The notes beneath the pieces were generated by a model. The model was given only the letters and a program-made list of their open reading frames with translations. It was not told the origin of the DNA and did no database searches. From the NCBI GenBank assembly GCA_015228925.1, contig JADGCQ010000013.1:1-57044 (forward strand): a stretch of DNA of 57,044 nucleotides, given 5' to 3'. Shown piece after piece: positions 23,637-31,681 of this stretch. The stretch's first letter is position 1, and each line of letters begins with the position of its first letter. The translations under genes were made by a program, and so were the position numbers. The DNA comes from Magnetococcales bacterium. Lineage in GTDB: Bacteria > Pseudomonadota > Magnetococcia > Magnetococcales > UBA8363.

Positions 23637-24218
23637 TTATTTTTGCATGGAATCATTTTTTTCCTCTTTTAAATTTTTTTCCAGGGTTTTTAGTGCCTGT
23701 GATTCCAGGGAATTCAGGGTTGCTTCGAGCTGTGCAAAGCGATCACGCCAGATATCACGCCATGTTTTTTCATCGACGCCGATGGTTTTCGCCATACTAC
23801 GACCGGAACGGGGACGACGAATACCTGTTCCCTGGCAGACGGGACAAGAACGGATGGGTTGATTTTTATTACGGGTACGGATGATGGTCCGTCCGTCGAT
23901 TTCGTGTCCGCCGCAGCGATGGCAGATACCGGGATCAATCCAATCGCGCAAAGCCAATTCGATGAGGCGTTGGGCACGACGCGGATCCTGGGTTTTCCAA
24001 TCCTGCGGCCAGATTTCGCGCAAGGCCCACCAAACCAGATCTTCCCAAAAGCGGTTTTCACCGCTCCATTTGACCCGAATCATCAGGGATTGCAGGGTAC
24101 TTTTGGGCATGGCCCCAGCGACATCGTCCCAGGTTATGACCCCTTGCCCACCACCCACGGTATCTTCATAGCGGGAGATTCGGGTAGCCAAGCGGGTGAG
24201 TGCGTGTTTTGGATTCAT
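23637..24218 (-). CDS. Q-type late antiterminator, zinc-finger
   Basis: The 193-aa protein contains a Cys4 zinc finger, CHRCGGHE (C99, C102) and CPVCQGTG (C125, C128), as in the Q-like antitermination family of lambdoid phages. This is followed by a basic SGRSMAKTIGVDEKTWRD helix-turn-helix-like stretch and a C-terminal coiled coil. It sits at the start of the late region, upstream of a strong terminator, the location of lambda Q. It would bind the late promoter region and RNA polymerase and let it pass terminators, including those at 23491, 16802 and 4924. CAGGAG precedes ATG 24218. The late promoter itself was not identified. Confidence 0.75.
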   Translation of the reverse strand: MNPKHALTRLATRISRYEDTVGGGQGVITWDDVAGAMPKSTLQSLMIRVKWSGENRFWEDLVWWALREIWPQDWKTQDPRRAQRLIELALRDWIDPGICHRCGGHEIDGRTIIRTRNKNQPIRSCPVCQGTGIRRPRSGRSMAKTIGVDEKTWRDIWRDRFAQLEATLNSLESQALKTLEKNLKEEKNDSMQK

Positions 24219-24406
24219 GATGACTCCTGTTTGGGATTAACGGTAACCGAACAGGACGGATTGAAGCGCAAAGATGAAAAAGTAACAAGATGAAGAACTT
24301 CAGAAGATTCTTAAATCATAGGAATTTTACGAAGGTCACGATCAACGCCAAACACACGCAATCTTTAGAATCGTGACACATTTTTTTTCCCTATGCCGAA
24401 AATTGC
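24219..24406. other. Prophage-chromosome junction region, no gene
   Basis: The stretch between the antiterminator start and the tRNA promoter holds no convincing gene. Minus strand TTGATC-N19-TATGAT is a poor promoter candidate for the antiterminator gene. It contains an A/T-rich tract (cacattttttttcc) and no integrase or attachment direct repeat that I could identify within the window. Confidence 0.35.
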
Positions 24407-24435
24407 TTGCGAACAGTGATCATTAAACATAGGAT
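24407..24435 (+). promoter_or_regulatory. Promoter of tRNA-Thr
   Basis: TTGCGA (24407-24412), 17-bp spacer, TAGGAT (24430-24435), with the tRNA 5' end 13 bp after the -10 box. The distance is right for a start at about 24442 and a short leader. Confidence 0.45.
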
Positions 24436-24448
24436 TGGGCGATGGAAG

Positions 24449-24523
24449 GCCGCCTTAGCTCAGGGGTAGAGCAGCTCACTCGTAATGAGCAGGTCCTCGG
24501 TTCAATTCCGAGAGGCGGCTCCA
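24449..24523 (+). tRNA. tRNA-Thr (anticodon CGU)
   Basis: A complete cloverleaf: acceptor GCCGCCT/AGGCGGC (7 bp), D-arm GCTC/GAGC, anticodon stem GCTCA/TGAGC with loop CTCGTAA (anticodon CGT, reading ACG), T-arm CTCGG/CCGAG with TTCAATT loop, discriminator T, and encoded CCA (24521-24523). The gene stands next to the prophage right side, and tRNA genes are common phage attachment sites; no duplicated 3' end is visible here. Confidence 0.95.
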
Positions 24524-24574
24524 AGACATAACACAATGATGTTATTGAATATTTATCGCAGATCTTCATGCAAA

Positions 24575-25987
24575 TCAACGGGATATTTTCCTTTTGAGTG
24601 CATCGATGGCACTCAAAGTCTCTTTGGCGTTGTAGTTTGTGACAAAATGGACGATCTCCCCAAGATCTTGCTTCCAAGGTGTCGCGTTCCACTGGTTGAC
24701 CCTTTCGGCCAAAAATCTGTCCGTGTTACGAAACCCTGTCTTTACAAGGATGGCGAGTTCGGCAAGATCGCTTTCGAGTTCCTCACGACTTAACAGGGAA
24801 TGGCCGCCATGCTCTGTCGTGTTTGGAGCCTCCGTAATGGAAAAAGAAATGTTGAATGATAACTCACTCCCTTTTCCCAATTCACCTTTTGCCTGAAGTT
24901 TTCCCCCTAACCGTTTGATATAACGAGATGCCAAGGGCAGTCCGAGACCTATTCCAGAAAAACGTCGCGTCCCGGTTGGTTCAGCTTGGGTAAACGGTTT
25001 GAATAACTCATCAATCTTATTGGGATCAATGCCGATGCCCGTGTCGGCAATGTCAAATTGAAAAAACATGCGTCCCTGAACAACGGCGGTCGGAGCCACA
25101 CGTAATACCACTTCACCGGCATCGGTAAATTTAATGGCGTTGTCGAGCAGTGGTTCAAGGGCACGTCTTAAAAAAGTGACATCACCCAAACAATGGGTAA
25201 GCGCGGAAAGCTTGTGACTGTCCAACTTGAAAGAAATATTTTTATGGTTCGCCTTGACGGTCCACTGAGAAGATAAATCAATCATAAACTCTTTTAGATT
25301 AAAATAACTTTCATCCAAGGCTTCCCGCATTTCCAGTTGGGAAAAGTCCAAAATCTCATTGATCAAGGTCAAAAGATTGTTGGACGATTCATAGATCATC
25401 GCCAGTTGGTTTTTATCAGCAGGATCCTGGGTGCGCTGCATCAGCGTGGAGACGGGAGAAATGATCGCATTGAGCGGGGTACGTAACTCATGGCTCATTC
25501 TGGCAATAAATTCGCTCTTGGCCAGTTCGGACGCTTGCGCTTCCCGTAATGCGGCCCCCAGGGCCTGTGTGCGGGCAGCAACTTGCTCCTCCAAAGAATC
25601 CCTCAACGATTTTAATAACAATTGATTCGATACCCTGGCCCGGACAATCATCGGGGAAAATGGTTTGGAAATATAATCGACAGCACCCAATTCCAATCCC
25701 CTAGTTTCATCATGCGCATCACTCAGGGAAGTGACAAAAATGACGGAAATTCCCCGAGTCTCTTCGTTCGCTTTAAGTTGGCGACAAACTTCATAGCCAT
25801 CCATACCGGGCATCATGACATCCAAAAGGATCAGGTCAGGCCGCAAATCGGGTCGGGATGCCGCCGCCAAAGCTTGCTCACCATTGGCAGCTACCATCAT
25901 TTTATAATCCGCCTTAAACAGATCCGTCAAAAGATCCCTATTGACCTTATGATCATCGACAATCAATATTTTTTGGTTTGATTTCAC
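24575..25987 (-). CDS. REC-histidine kinase with C-terminal extension (470 aa)
   Basis: Domains: receiver (KILIVDDHKVNRD; phosphoacceptor in LILLDVMMPGMDG; SKPFS), a coiled-coil linker (EEQVAARTQALGAALREAQ), HisKA H-box (FIARMSHELRTPLNAI) and HATPase_c (LDNAIKFTDAG; DTGIGI; GIGLGLPLASR). A ~70-residue end (ELESDLAELAILVKTGF...ALKRKI) is shared with three other kinases in this cluster. No input domain or membrane helix is seen, so the REC domain is the likely input. I chose GTG 25987 (AAGGGAG 11 nt upstream); TTG 26008 would overlap the previous stop. It is downstream of, and likely co-transcribed with, the PAS kinase. Confidence 0.8.
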   Translation of the reverse strand: MKSNQKILIVDDHKVNRDLLTDLFKADYKMMVAANGEQALAAASRPDLRPDLILLDVMMPGMDGYEVCRQLKANEETRGISVIFVTSLSDAHDETRGLELGAVDYISKPFSPMIVRARVSNQLLLKSLRDSLEEQVAARTQALGAALREAQASELAKSEFIARMSHELRTPLNAIISPVSTLMQRTQDPADKNQLAMIYESSNNLLTLINEILDFSQLEMREALDESYFNLKEFMIDLSSQWTVKANHKNISFKLDSHKLSALTHCLGDVTFLRRALEPLLDNAIKFTDAGEVVLRVAPTAVVQGRMFFQFDIADTGIGIDPNKIDELFKPFTQAEPTGTRRFSGIGLGLPLASRYIKRLGGKLQAKGELGKGSELSFNISFSITEAPNTTEHGGHSLLSREELESDLAELAILVKTGFRNTDRFLAERVNQWNATPWKQDLGEIVHFVTNYNAKETLSAIDALKRKISR

Positions 25988-26004
25988 GAGGATCGCTTCT
26001 CCCT

Positions 26005-28302
26005 TCAAGAATCCACAACGGCGATTTTGGCAAGTTCCTGAAGGATGGCAAACGACTCCTCAAACTCGGCATTGCTAATCTTGATAGCCAGTTTCTTGGC
26101 CAGATCACAGCCCGGTCCACCATTAAAGCAGCCAACCAATAATTCGGCCTTCTCCTCGGCTAACGGGTCCATCTCCTGGACCATGAGAATCAGTTCATCC
26201 AGGAGGGAGAACACACTTTCGTTTGTCGCGGGAAAATGGGTTTGTGGTTGCGGCTGCATGGCATACCAAGAAAAATAATTCTCAATCCCTTCGGTAACAT
26301 GAGAAAGATCTTTTTCCAACCGTGCCAACAAGGAAAAATTCCGTTCCCAATTGTCTGAATCTCTCAATGCCGATTCCAACATAATTGCCGATTGCTGTAG
26401 TTCAATCGCACCAACGCTACCGGAAACCCCTTTTAAGGTATGGACGAATCTCAAAGCCGTTTCCCGATCTTTTTGTCCCAGGGCCTCACGAATCCGGTCG
26501 TGCTTTTGACCATATTCTTCGAGAAAACGTTTCCACAATTTTCGGAGCAAAATGATACGCCCCCCGACCCTTTTAAGCCCCACTTCCAGGTCAATCCCTT
26601 GGAGAATGACGGCTTGGTTTTCACGCCCTGGAAACCATGGGTGTAATACTTCTAACAGTTTATCGGGTTCGATCGGTTTGGTGATAAAGTCATTCATGCC
26701 CGCCTCAAGGCACTTGTCCCGATCAGTTTCCAAGGCACTCGCCGTCATGGCCAAAATGGGTATCTTCTTTCCATGCGGTAGGGCACGAATGTGTCGGGTT
26801 GCGGTGATTCCATCCATGATCGGTAAATGGATATCCATGAGAATGATATCAAAACCCCGTTCCTGAACCTGTCGCACCGCTGCGGCACCATCACCCGCCA
26901 CCGTCACGATCATCCCCACCCTTCCCAAAACTTCCGTGACAATTTCCTGGTTGATCACCGCATCTTCGGCCACAAGAATGGTCACTCCAGAAAGGTTCCA
27001 GGCGGGATTGACGACAGAGGATTGTTCGTGTTTATCTCCGGTATCGCCCAACTGGCGTAGATCTTGGTCTTGCTGTTCCGACGGCACTCCCAGCCAGACG
27101 GTGAAAGAAAAAACACTACCGCGCCCGGCTTGACTGACGACATCGATTTCCCCCGCCATCATTTCAACCAACCGTTTGCAGATGGAGAGGCCCAAACCGG
27201 AACCACCGTAGCGACGTGTCGTCGAAACATCCCCCTGGGTAAACGATTGGAACAATGTGGCGCACTGTTCCGGGGTCATGCCGATACCGGTATCACGGAC
27301 ACGAAAGAGGAGCTGAACGCGATGATCCCGAAATGCCATGGTTTGGATAGAAACGTTAATTTCACCCGTTTCTGTAAATTTGACGGCGTTGTTGGTCATA
27401 TTCACCAATATTTGCCCCAAGCGCGTTGGATCGCCGATCATTGTATCGGGAACATCTGGATGGCGTTCCAAAAATAACGCCAACCCTTTTTCCTTGGCCT
27501 GGATTCCGACCACATTGGTCACATGGGTCAACACATCGTCTATATAAAAATCGGTCGTTTCCAAAATCATCTTGCCCGCCCCGATTTTTGAAAGATCCAA
27601 AATATCGTTGATGATGACCATTAAATTTATAGAAGAATTCTTTATTTTCAGGAGATAGTCTCGTTGTTTATCGTTCAGTTCGGTTTGCAAGATCAGGTGC
27701 AGAAAACCAAGAATAGCGTGCATGGGGGTGCGAATTTCATGGCTCATGGTGGCCAGGAATTCACTTTTAAAACGGTCAGCCGATTCTGCGGAATGTTTGG
27801 CCGCCAACAAAGATGCTTCTGCGCTTTTACGTTGGGTGGCATCGGTGATGATACCCACGAACAGAATGACATCATCCAGATCCACCTTACTGACGGCCAG
27901 ATCGATGGGAAAAATATCACCATTTTTTTTCCTGCCAGTCACTTCCCGCCCGATACCAATAATCTTGTGCGTTCCAGTTTCCAAAAAATTTTTCAGGTAG
28001 CGGTCATGCTCTTCCCGATAGGGAGAAGGCATGAGAATGGTGACGTTTTTACCCGTAACTTCCGCAGTATGATAGCCAAACATGCGCTCCGCCGCCGGGT
28101 TGAACAGGATAATCTGCCCGGTTTGATCGATGGTCACGATGCCACTGACAGCGGTATCGATAATAGAGCGGAGTATCGCTTCGCTACGGCGTAATTTAAG
28201 CACTATTTTTTTCCGATAAGGTGGGTATCGCCGACAGACGCCAAACCCGATGAGGACGGGACTGCGGTTTTTGCTGTCAATTTTCGCACCATAGGGTATC
28301 AT
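26005..28302 (-). CDS. PAS hybrid histidine kinase (PAS-HisKA-HATPase-REC-HPt)
   Basis: Domains in order: an N-terminus with no clear membrane helix, PAS at ~45-160 (SGIVTIDQTGQIILFNPAAERMFGY in parts), HisKA (FLATMSHEIRTPMHAI), HATPase (MTNNAVKFTETG; DTGIGM; GSGLGLSICKRL), REC (TILVAEDAVINQE; IILMDIHLPIMDG) and HPt (FVHTLKGVSGSVGA), then the shared ~70-residue C-terminal extension. A phosphorelay H-D-H is complete. The start is uncertain: only 55 bp separate the longest frame from the divergent gene at 28358; GTG 28203 (before LKLRRSEAILR) would leave more room for a promoter. The signal is unknown; soluble, cytoplasmic. Confidence 0.8.
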   Translation of the reverse strand: MIPYGAKIDSKNRSPVLIGFGVCRRYPPYRKKIVLKLRRSEAILRSIIDTAVSGIVTIDQTGQIILFNPAAERMFGYHTAEVTGKNVTILMPSPYREEHDRYLKNFLETGTHKIIGIGREVTGRKKNGDIFPIDLAVSKVDLDDVILFVGIITDATQRKSAEASLLAAKHSAESADRFKSEFLATMSHEIRTPMHAILGFLHLILQTELNDKQRDYLLKIKNSSINLMVIINDILDLSKIGAGKMILETTDFYIDDVLTHVTNVVGIQAKEKGLALFLERHPDVPDTMIGDPTRLGQILVNMTNNAVKFTETGEINVSIQTMAFRDHRVQLLFRVRDTGIGMTPEQCATLFQSFTQGDVSTTRRYGGSGLGLSICKRLVEMMAGEIDVVSQAGRGSVFSFTVWLGVPSEQQDQDLRQLGDTGDKHEQSSVVNPAWNLSGVTILVAEDAVINQEIVTEVLGRVGMIVTVAGDGAAAVRQVQERGFDIILMDIHLPIMDGITATRHIRALPHGKKIPILAMTASALETDRDKCLEAGMNDFITKPIEPDKLLEVLHPWFPGRENQAVILQGIDLEVGLKRVGGRIILLRKLWKRFLEEYGQKHDRIREALGQKDRETALRFVHTLKGVSGSVGAIELQQSAIMLESALRDSDNWERNFSLLARLEKDLSHVTEGIENYFSWYAMQPQPQTHFPATNESVFSLLDELILMVQEMDPLAEEKAELLVGCFNGGPGCDLAKKLAIKISNAEFEESFAILQELAKIAVVDS

Positions 28303-28357
28303 GCCAGCGAAGTGTTATTCAACTTACGGCCAACCATATTGGGATGATTGAGGTTTC

Positions 28358-31300
28358 ATGGCAGCCGGTTCCTTGTTTAAACTCTACGGTGAATGGGTTG
28401 ATGGTCTTTTTGCTCTGGAATCTGGTGACAATACCGACCCTTTTGCTGTCGTAGACGACACCTCCGATGCCATTGCCGAACCTTTGCCGCAAAATGACTT
28501 GACGCATCCGGCCTTGGCGCAAACCGATCATTGCTGCTCCGGTTTGGCATTTAAAAAAACCTTAAGTGAAGTTATTAGCCCAAAGGATCGAGAAAAGATT
28601 GCGGGCGTCATCCACCATTATCGACAAAAACTCAGTGAGGAGGCGTCACAGGCAACCACAACGGGTAAACCTGTGGGGTTGGCATTAAAAACATTTCGCA
28701 ACCACCTGCATTCAGGACGGGAGGAAGGGTTGGAGGATAACCCCTTCTACAAAATTGTCCTGACAGTCTTTCATGCAGCGCGCATCGGATTGTTTCGTTC
28801 TCTTTCCGGCCAAGTTTTGGAACAGATGCCCCAGCCACCAACCAGGATCCGCCTGACACCCACCATACGTGAAGTTTGGCGGCGACCCAGGGCATTCGGC
28901 GGTTTTTTCTTCAATCTCGGTGCCATTCTTCAATCCCAGGCCATTCTGTTACGCAACCCCATTTCTGTATTGCTTTTTATCGGCATCGCCTACGCCGTTT
29001 CCCTTGCCGCAAACTATTTTCTGCAATCTCCGATTCCAGGGGAATACCTGCCGGACATCCAGGGTTTATCAGGAGAATCAAAACGCTATCTCATCGCTAC
29101 CCTGATGGGCGTTGCTTGTTCCACGGTAGTTTTGGATTTTAAAAATCGTCTCTTTCAAGCAATTGCGGAATCGGGCAAAGTTTTCACAGGAATCCGCAAG
29201 GCTTTTTTGCGCAACCCCCGATGGATGACTGTGGCATTGCTGTGCGCTTTGACCACCATCAAGGCCAGCAATGATGCTTTGATCACCTTTTTGACTGGAC
29301 AGCAAACCATGGCCGCGCAGGTCCAGGCCATCGAAGAAGCGGTCTATAGCGTACTGGGTACTGCAACAGCCGCCTGCCCTCCAGAGCCTGATTCCCTTTT
29401 CAACTTTCAGGCGATACTCAGCCATGATATCGATGCTCAGGTCGAAAAACTAGAGCAACTTCCCAACCGCGATTTACGTAAAAACCCACACTTCTGGGCC
29501 GAACACTTTATCATTTATGGTGGCTACGAACCAGGTGTTTCCGATGTCGATATCTCCAACGCCACCCCGCTATCCAAAACACTGGATGCGATGCTGGCTG
29601 GGAGTGGTATCGATTTTTCTTCTTCTTTTCGAGAAAAGTCCAGACTGTTGTTGGAAACATGTCGAAAACAATGGGTGCAAACCCAGGAAGAAGTGCGCGA
29701 ACAACTGGCCCAACGCCATCGGGTCATGGGGTTCAAAAACCAATCTTGGTTGGGCTTCGGACGTTTTTCCCTGGCGGAGTCCTATTCCACCAACAACTTG
29801 GTCGCCACCATGCGCACCAAACTGGAAAATACCCAAACCACCTGCCAACAGATCGTGGAAGATTTTGCGGATCTGACCCACAGCTATCTGGAGATTTTAC
29901 GCCAAGTCAACCCTTCCACCAATATCAACACAAACGACTTGACCATCGGCACCTCTGTAGAGCCGTTCACCAACAAAGCCATCGACGCCCTGGACCCCGC
30001 CAAGATCACCCCGACCGAACGGCCAAATCTTGTGAAATTTGCGACCATGCTCGGTGCGCAGTATGGTCCCGTCATGGGTCCGCTTTTGTTTGCGCTGTTC
30101 TTGATCCTGGCCATCGGCATGGTCTTTGGGGATCTTGTGCTATTCGCCCACATCGTGGGTCAAAACGGTCGCAGAGACCAAGCTTTGGTTCCCTCTCATT
30201 TGGCGGAACTCAAAGCGTGGGAGACGACATTGATCGATTTGATTGTGGAAAACATTTCTTCAAATTGGGCACAATGCCTTCTGGGCTGTCATATACAATT
30301 TAACAAAATCGCGGTCGAACTCCAATTTTACAAGCAGATCGAAAAAAATGATCCCGAAACCAAATATATCCGTGATCGCAACATGATGGAAGTCATCCTT
30401 CTTTGGTTCCGCAGTATGTTGACCCCCAACAGACCCCTCTGGACACGGATGTTCAACGTGCGACTGGCGGCGATCAATCGGTTGATCCGTCCTGAAACAT
30501 CCACCTTTTCCGATTGGTTCCATCGTTGTTACTTTGGTCCCATGTCACACCGCACCCTTTGGCGTTCCAGTTTATCCGCTATTAGCGGTCACATTGTGGA
30601 AAACAACGAATCCATCAAAAAAGAGATCGACCAGATTTTTTTCCGGCGGCAGGATCGGACAAGGCATCCTCTGAAAGTATCTGCGGGCGAAGAGCATACA
30701 ACTCTATTGGATAGAATAACGCTATTTTTTAATAGGTTTTGTCTTGTTATAACCAGAGCATTCGGTGACAGAACCATTTTTTGCCTGCGGGGATCCAAAA
30801 CAGACCCAGATTGGTTTCCATTAACATTCCATCATTGGCGTCTCAAATTCTCTGACCGTTTGGATCAATATTCCAAACTAAAAGACCGCGTGTTGCGCAT
30901 ACAACCCGAGATTCACGCTATCTATGAAAAATCGGTCTCCTCCGTTTATGCGGATATCCTCTATCCCATCATAGAGATCAAAAAAAGGTATGGTGAACAT
31001 CTTACCTCCGATTGGAACCGCCGATTTACCCATTTTGAATCCAAGCTGAATGATTTTGAGAGAAAAATCTTGGAAACTTTGGGGGTTTTACCACTTATGG
31101 TCGCCGCCACATCCTCAAGGGAATTGGTTGAAATCTTGGAATATATTGAATCTGTCATCAAATTGGATACCGAAATTATCATGGATGTCCTCAACTTTAT
31201 CGACTCCGGTTCCCTATTTTCCGACGTAGAAAATGAAAACACCGGACAAAAACTTAAAAATGAGGGACGAAAATTGCTTGAGGAAGCCAATACGCAATTG

Positions 31301-31681
31301 GCCAAGGTTTGGGAACAAGAAAAAATGCAGTGGAAAGAGATCGAAGGAATCGCCGACCTCTTGGATGAACGGCTGGTTGAAGTGAGGAAGATATTCAATA
31401 AAATAAGCGAGATTTTCTTACATATCCGGCAAAAGGAGAGTGATTTCATCACCCGTGGATACCCCTCGCAGATCGCACGCACTCACCATCGACTGAACCA
31501 AACTTTGGTCAACATGGCCCCCAGGGAGGCGGATCACATTCTGGAGCGGATGGAAAGCATTTTGACGGCCAAGCATCCCTACACTTCGGAAAACCTGACG
31601 ACGGTGGAAATGTTGAAGCGAGATGCCAAGGCACTTTATGACCGGTTGGATAGCTACGTATCCAGCATCCACACCGCCTAG
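28358..31681 (+). CDS. Large four-helix inner-membrane protein of unknown function (1107 aa)
   Basis: No family is recognised. Topology: ~200-residue cytoplasmic N-terminus, predicted transmembrane helices at ~201-222, 244-262 and 288-312, a ~260-residue segment with two Cys (C340 region TATAACPPEP) and many Trp/Tyr that should lie outside the membrane, a fourth helix at ~573-600 (LLFALFLILAIGMVFGD), and a ~500-residue cytoplasmic tail rich in coiled coil and aromatic residues. No kinase, GGDEF or chemoreceptor signalling domain is present. GAGG precedes ATG 28358. The gene runs opposite to and between the kinases; its stop shares a CTAG with the convergent kinase gene at 31678. It may be a sensor or scaffold for the local kinases; that is speculation. 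Confidence 0.7.
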   Translation: MAAGSLFKLYGEWVDGLFALESGDNTDPFAVVDDTSDAIAEPLPQNDLTHPALAQTDHCCSGLAFKKTLSEVISPKDREKIAGVIHHYRQKLSEEASQATTTGKPVGLALKTFRNHLHSGREEGLEDNPFYKIVLTVFHAARIGLFRSLSGQVLEQMPQPPTRIRLTPTIREVWRRPRAFGGFFFNLGAILQSQAILLRNPISVLLFIGIAYAVSLAANYFLQSPIPGEYLPDIQGLSGESKRYLIATLMGVACSTVVLDFKNRLFQAIAESGKVFTGIRKAFLRNPRWMTVALLCALTTIKASNDALITFLTGQQTMAAQVQAIEEAVYSVLGTATAACPPEPDSLFNFQAILSHDIDAQVEKLEQLPNRDLRKNPHFWAEHFIIYGGYEPGVSDVDISNATPLSKTLDAMLAGSGIDFSSSFREKSRLLLETCRKQWVQTQEEVREQLAQRHRVMGFKNQSWLGFGRFSLAESYSTNNLVATMRTKLENTQTTCQQIVEDFADLTHSYLEILRQVNPSTNINTNDLTIGTSVEPFTNKAIDALDPAKITPTERPNLVKFATMLGAQYGPVMGPLLFALFLILAIGMVFGDLVLFAHIVGQNGRRDQALVPSHLAELKAWETTLIDLIVENISSNWAQCLLGCHIQFNKIAVELQFYKQIEKNDPETKYIRDRNMMEVILLWFRSMLTPNRPLWTRMFNVRLAAINRLIRPETSTFSDWFHRCYFGPMSHRTLWRSSLSAISGHIVENNESIKKEIDQIFFRRQDRTRHPLKVSAGEEHTTLLDRITLFFNRFCLVITRAFGDRTIFCLRGSKTDPDWFPLTFHHWRLKFSDRLDQYSKLKDRVLRIQPEIHAIYEKSVSSVYADILYPIIEIKKRYGEHLTSDWNRRFTHFESKLNDFERKILETLGVLPLMVAATSSRELVEILEYIESVIKLDTEIIMDVLNFIDSGSLFSDVENENTGQKLKNEGRKLLEEANTQLAKVWEQEKMQWKEIEGIADLLDERLVEVRKIFNKISEIFLHIRQKESDFITRGYPSQIARTHHRLNQTLVNMAPREADHILERMESILTAKHPYTSENLTTVEMLKRDAKALYDRLDSYVSSIHTA

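Noticed and set aside
24423-24692. Minus-strand open frame across the tRNA gene (89 aa)
   Set aside because: It runs antisense through the whole tRNA-Thr gene; its internal sequence is just the tRNA read backwards, and it has no ribosome site.
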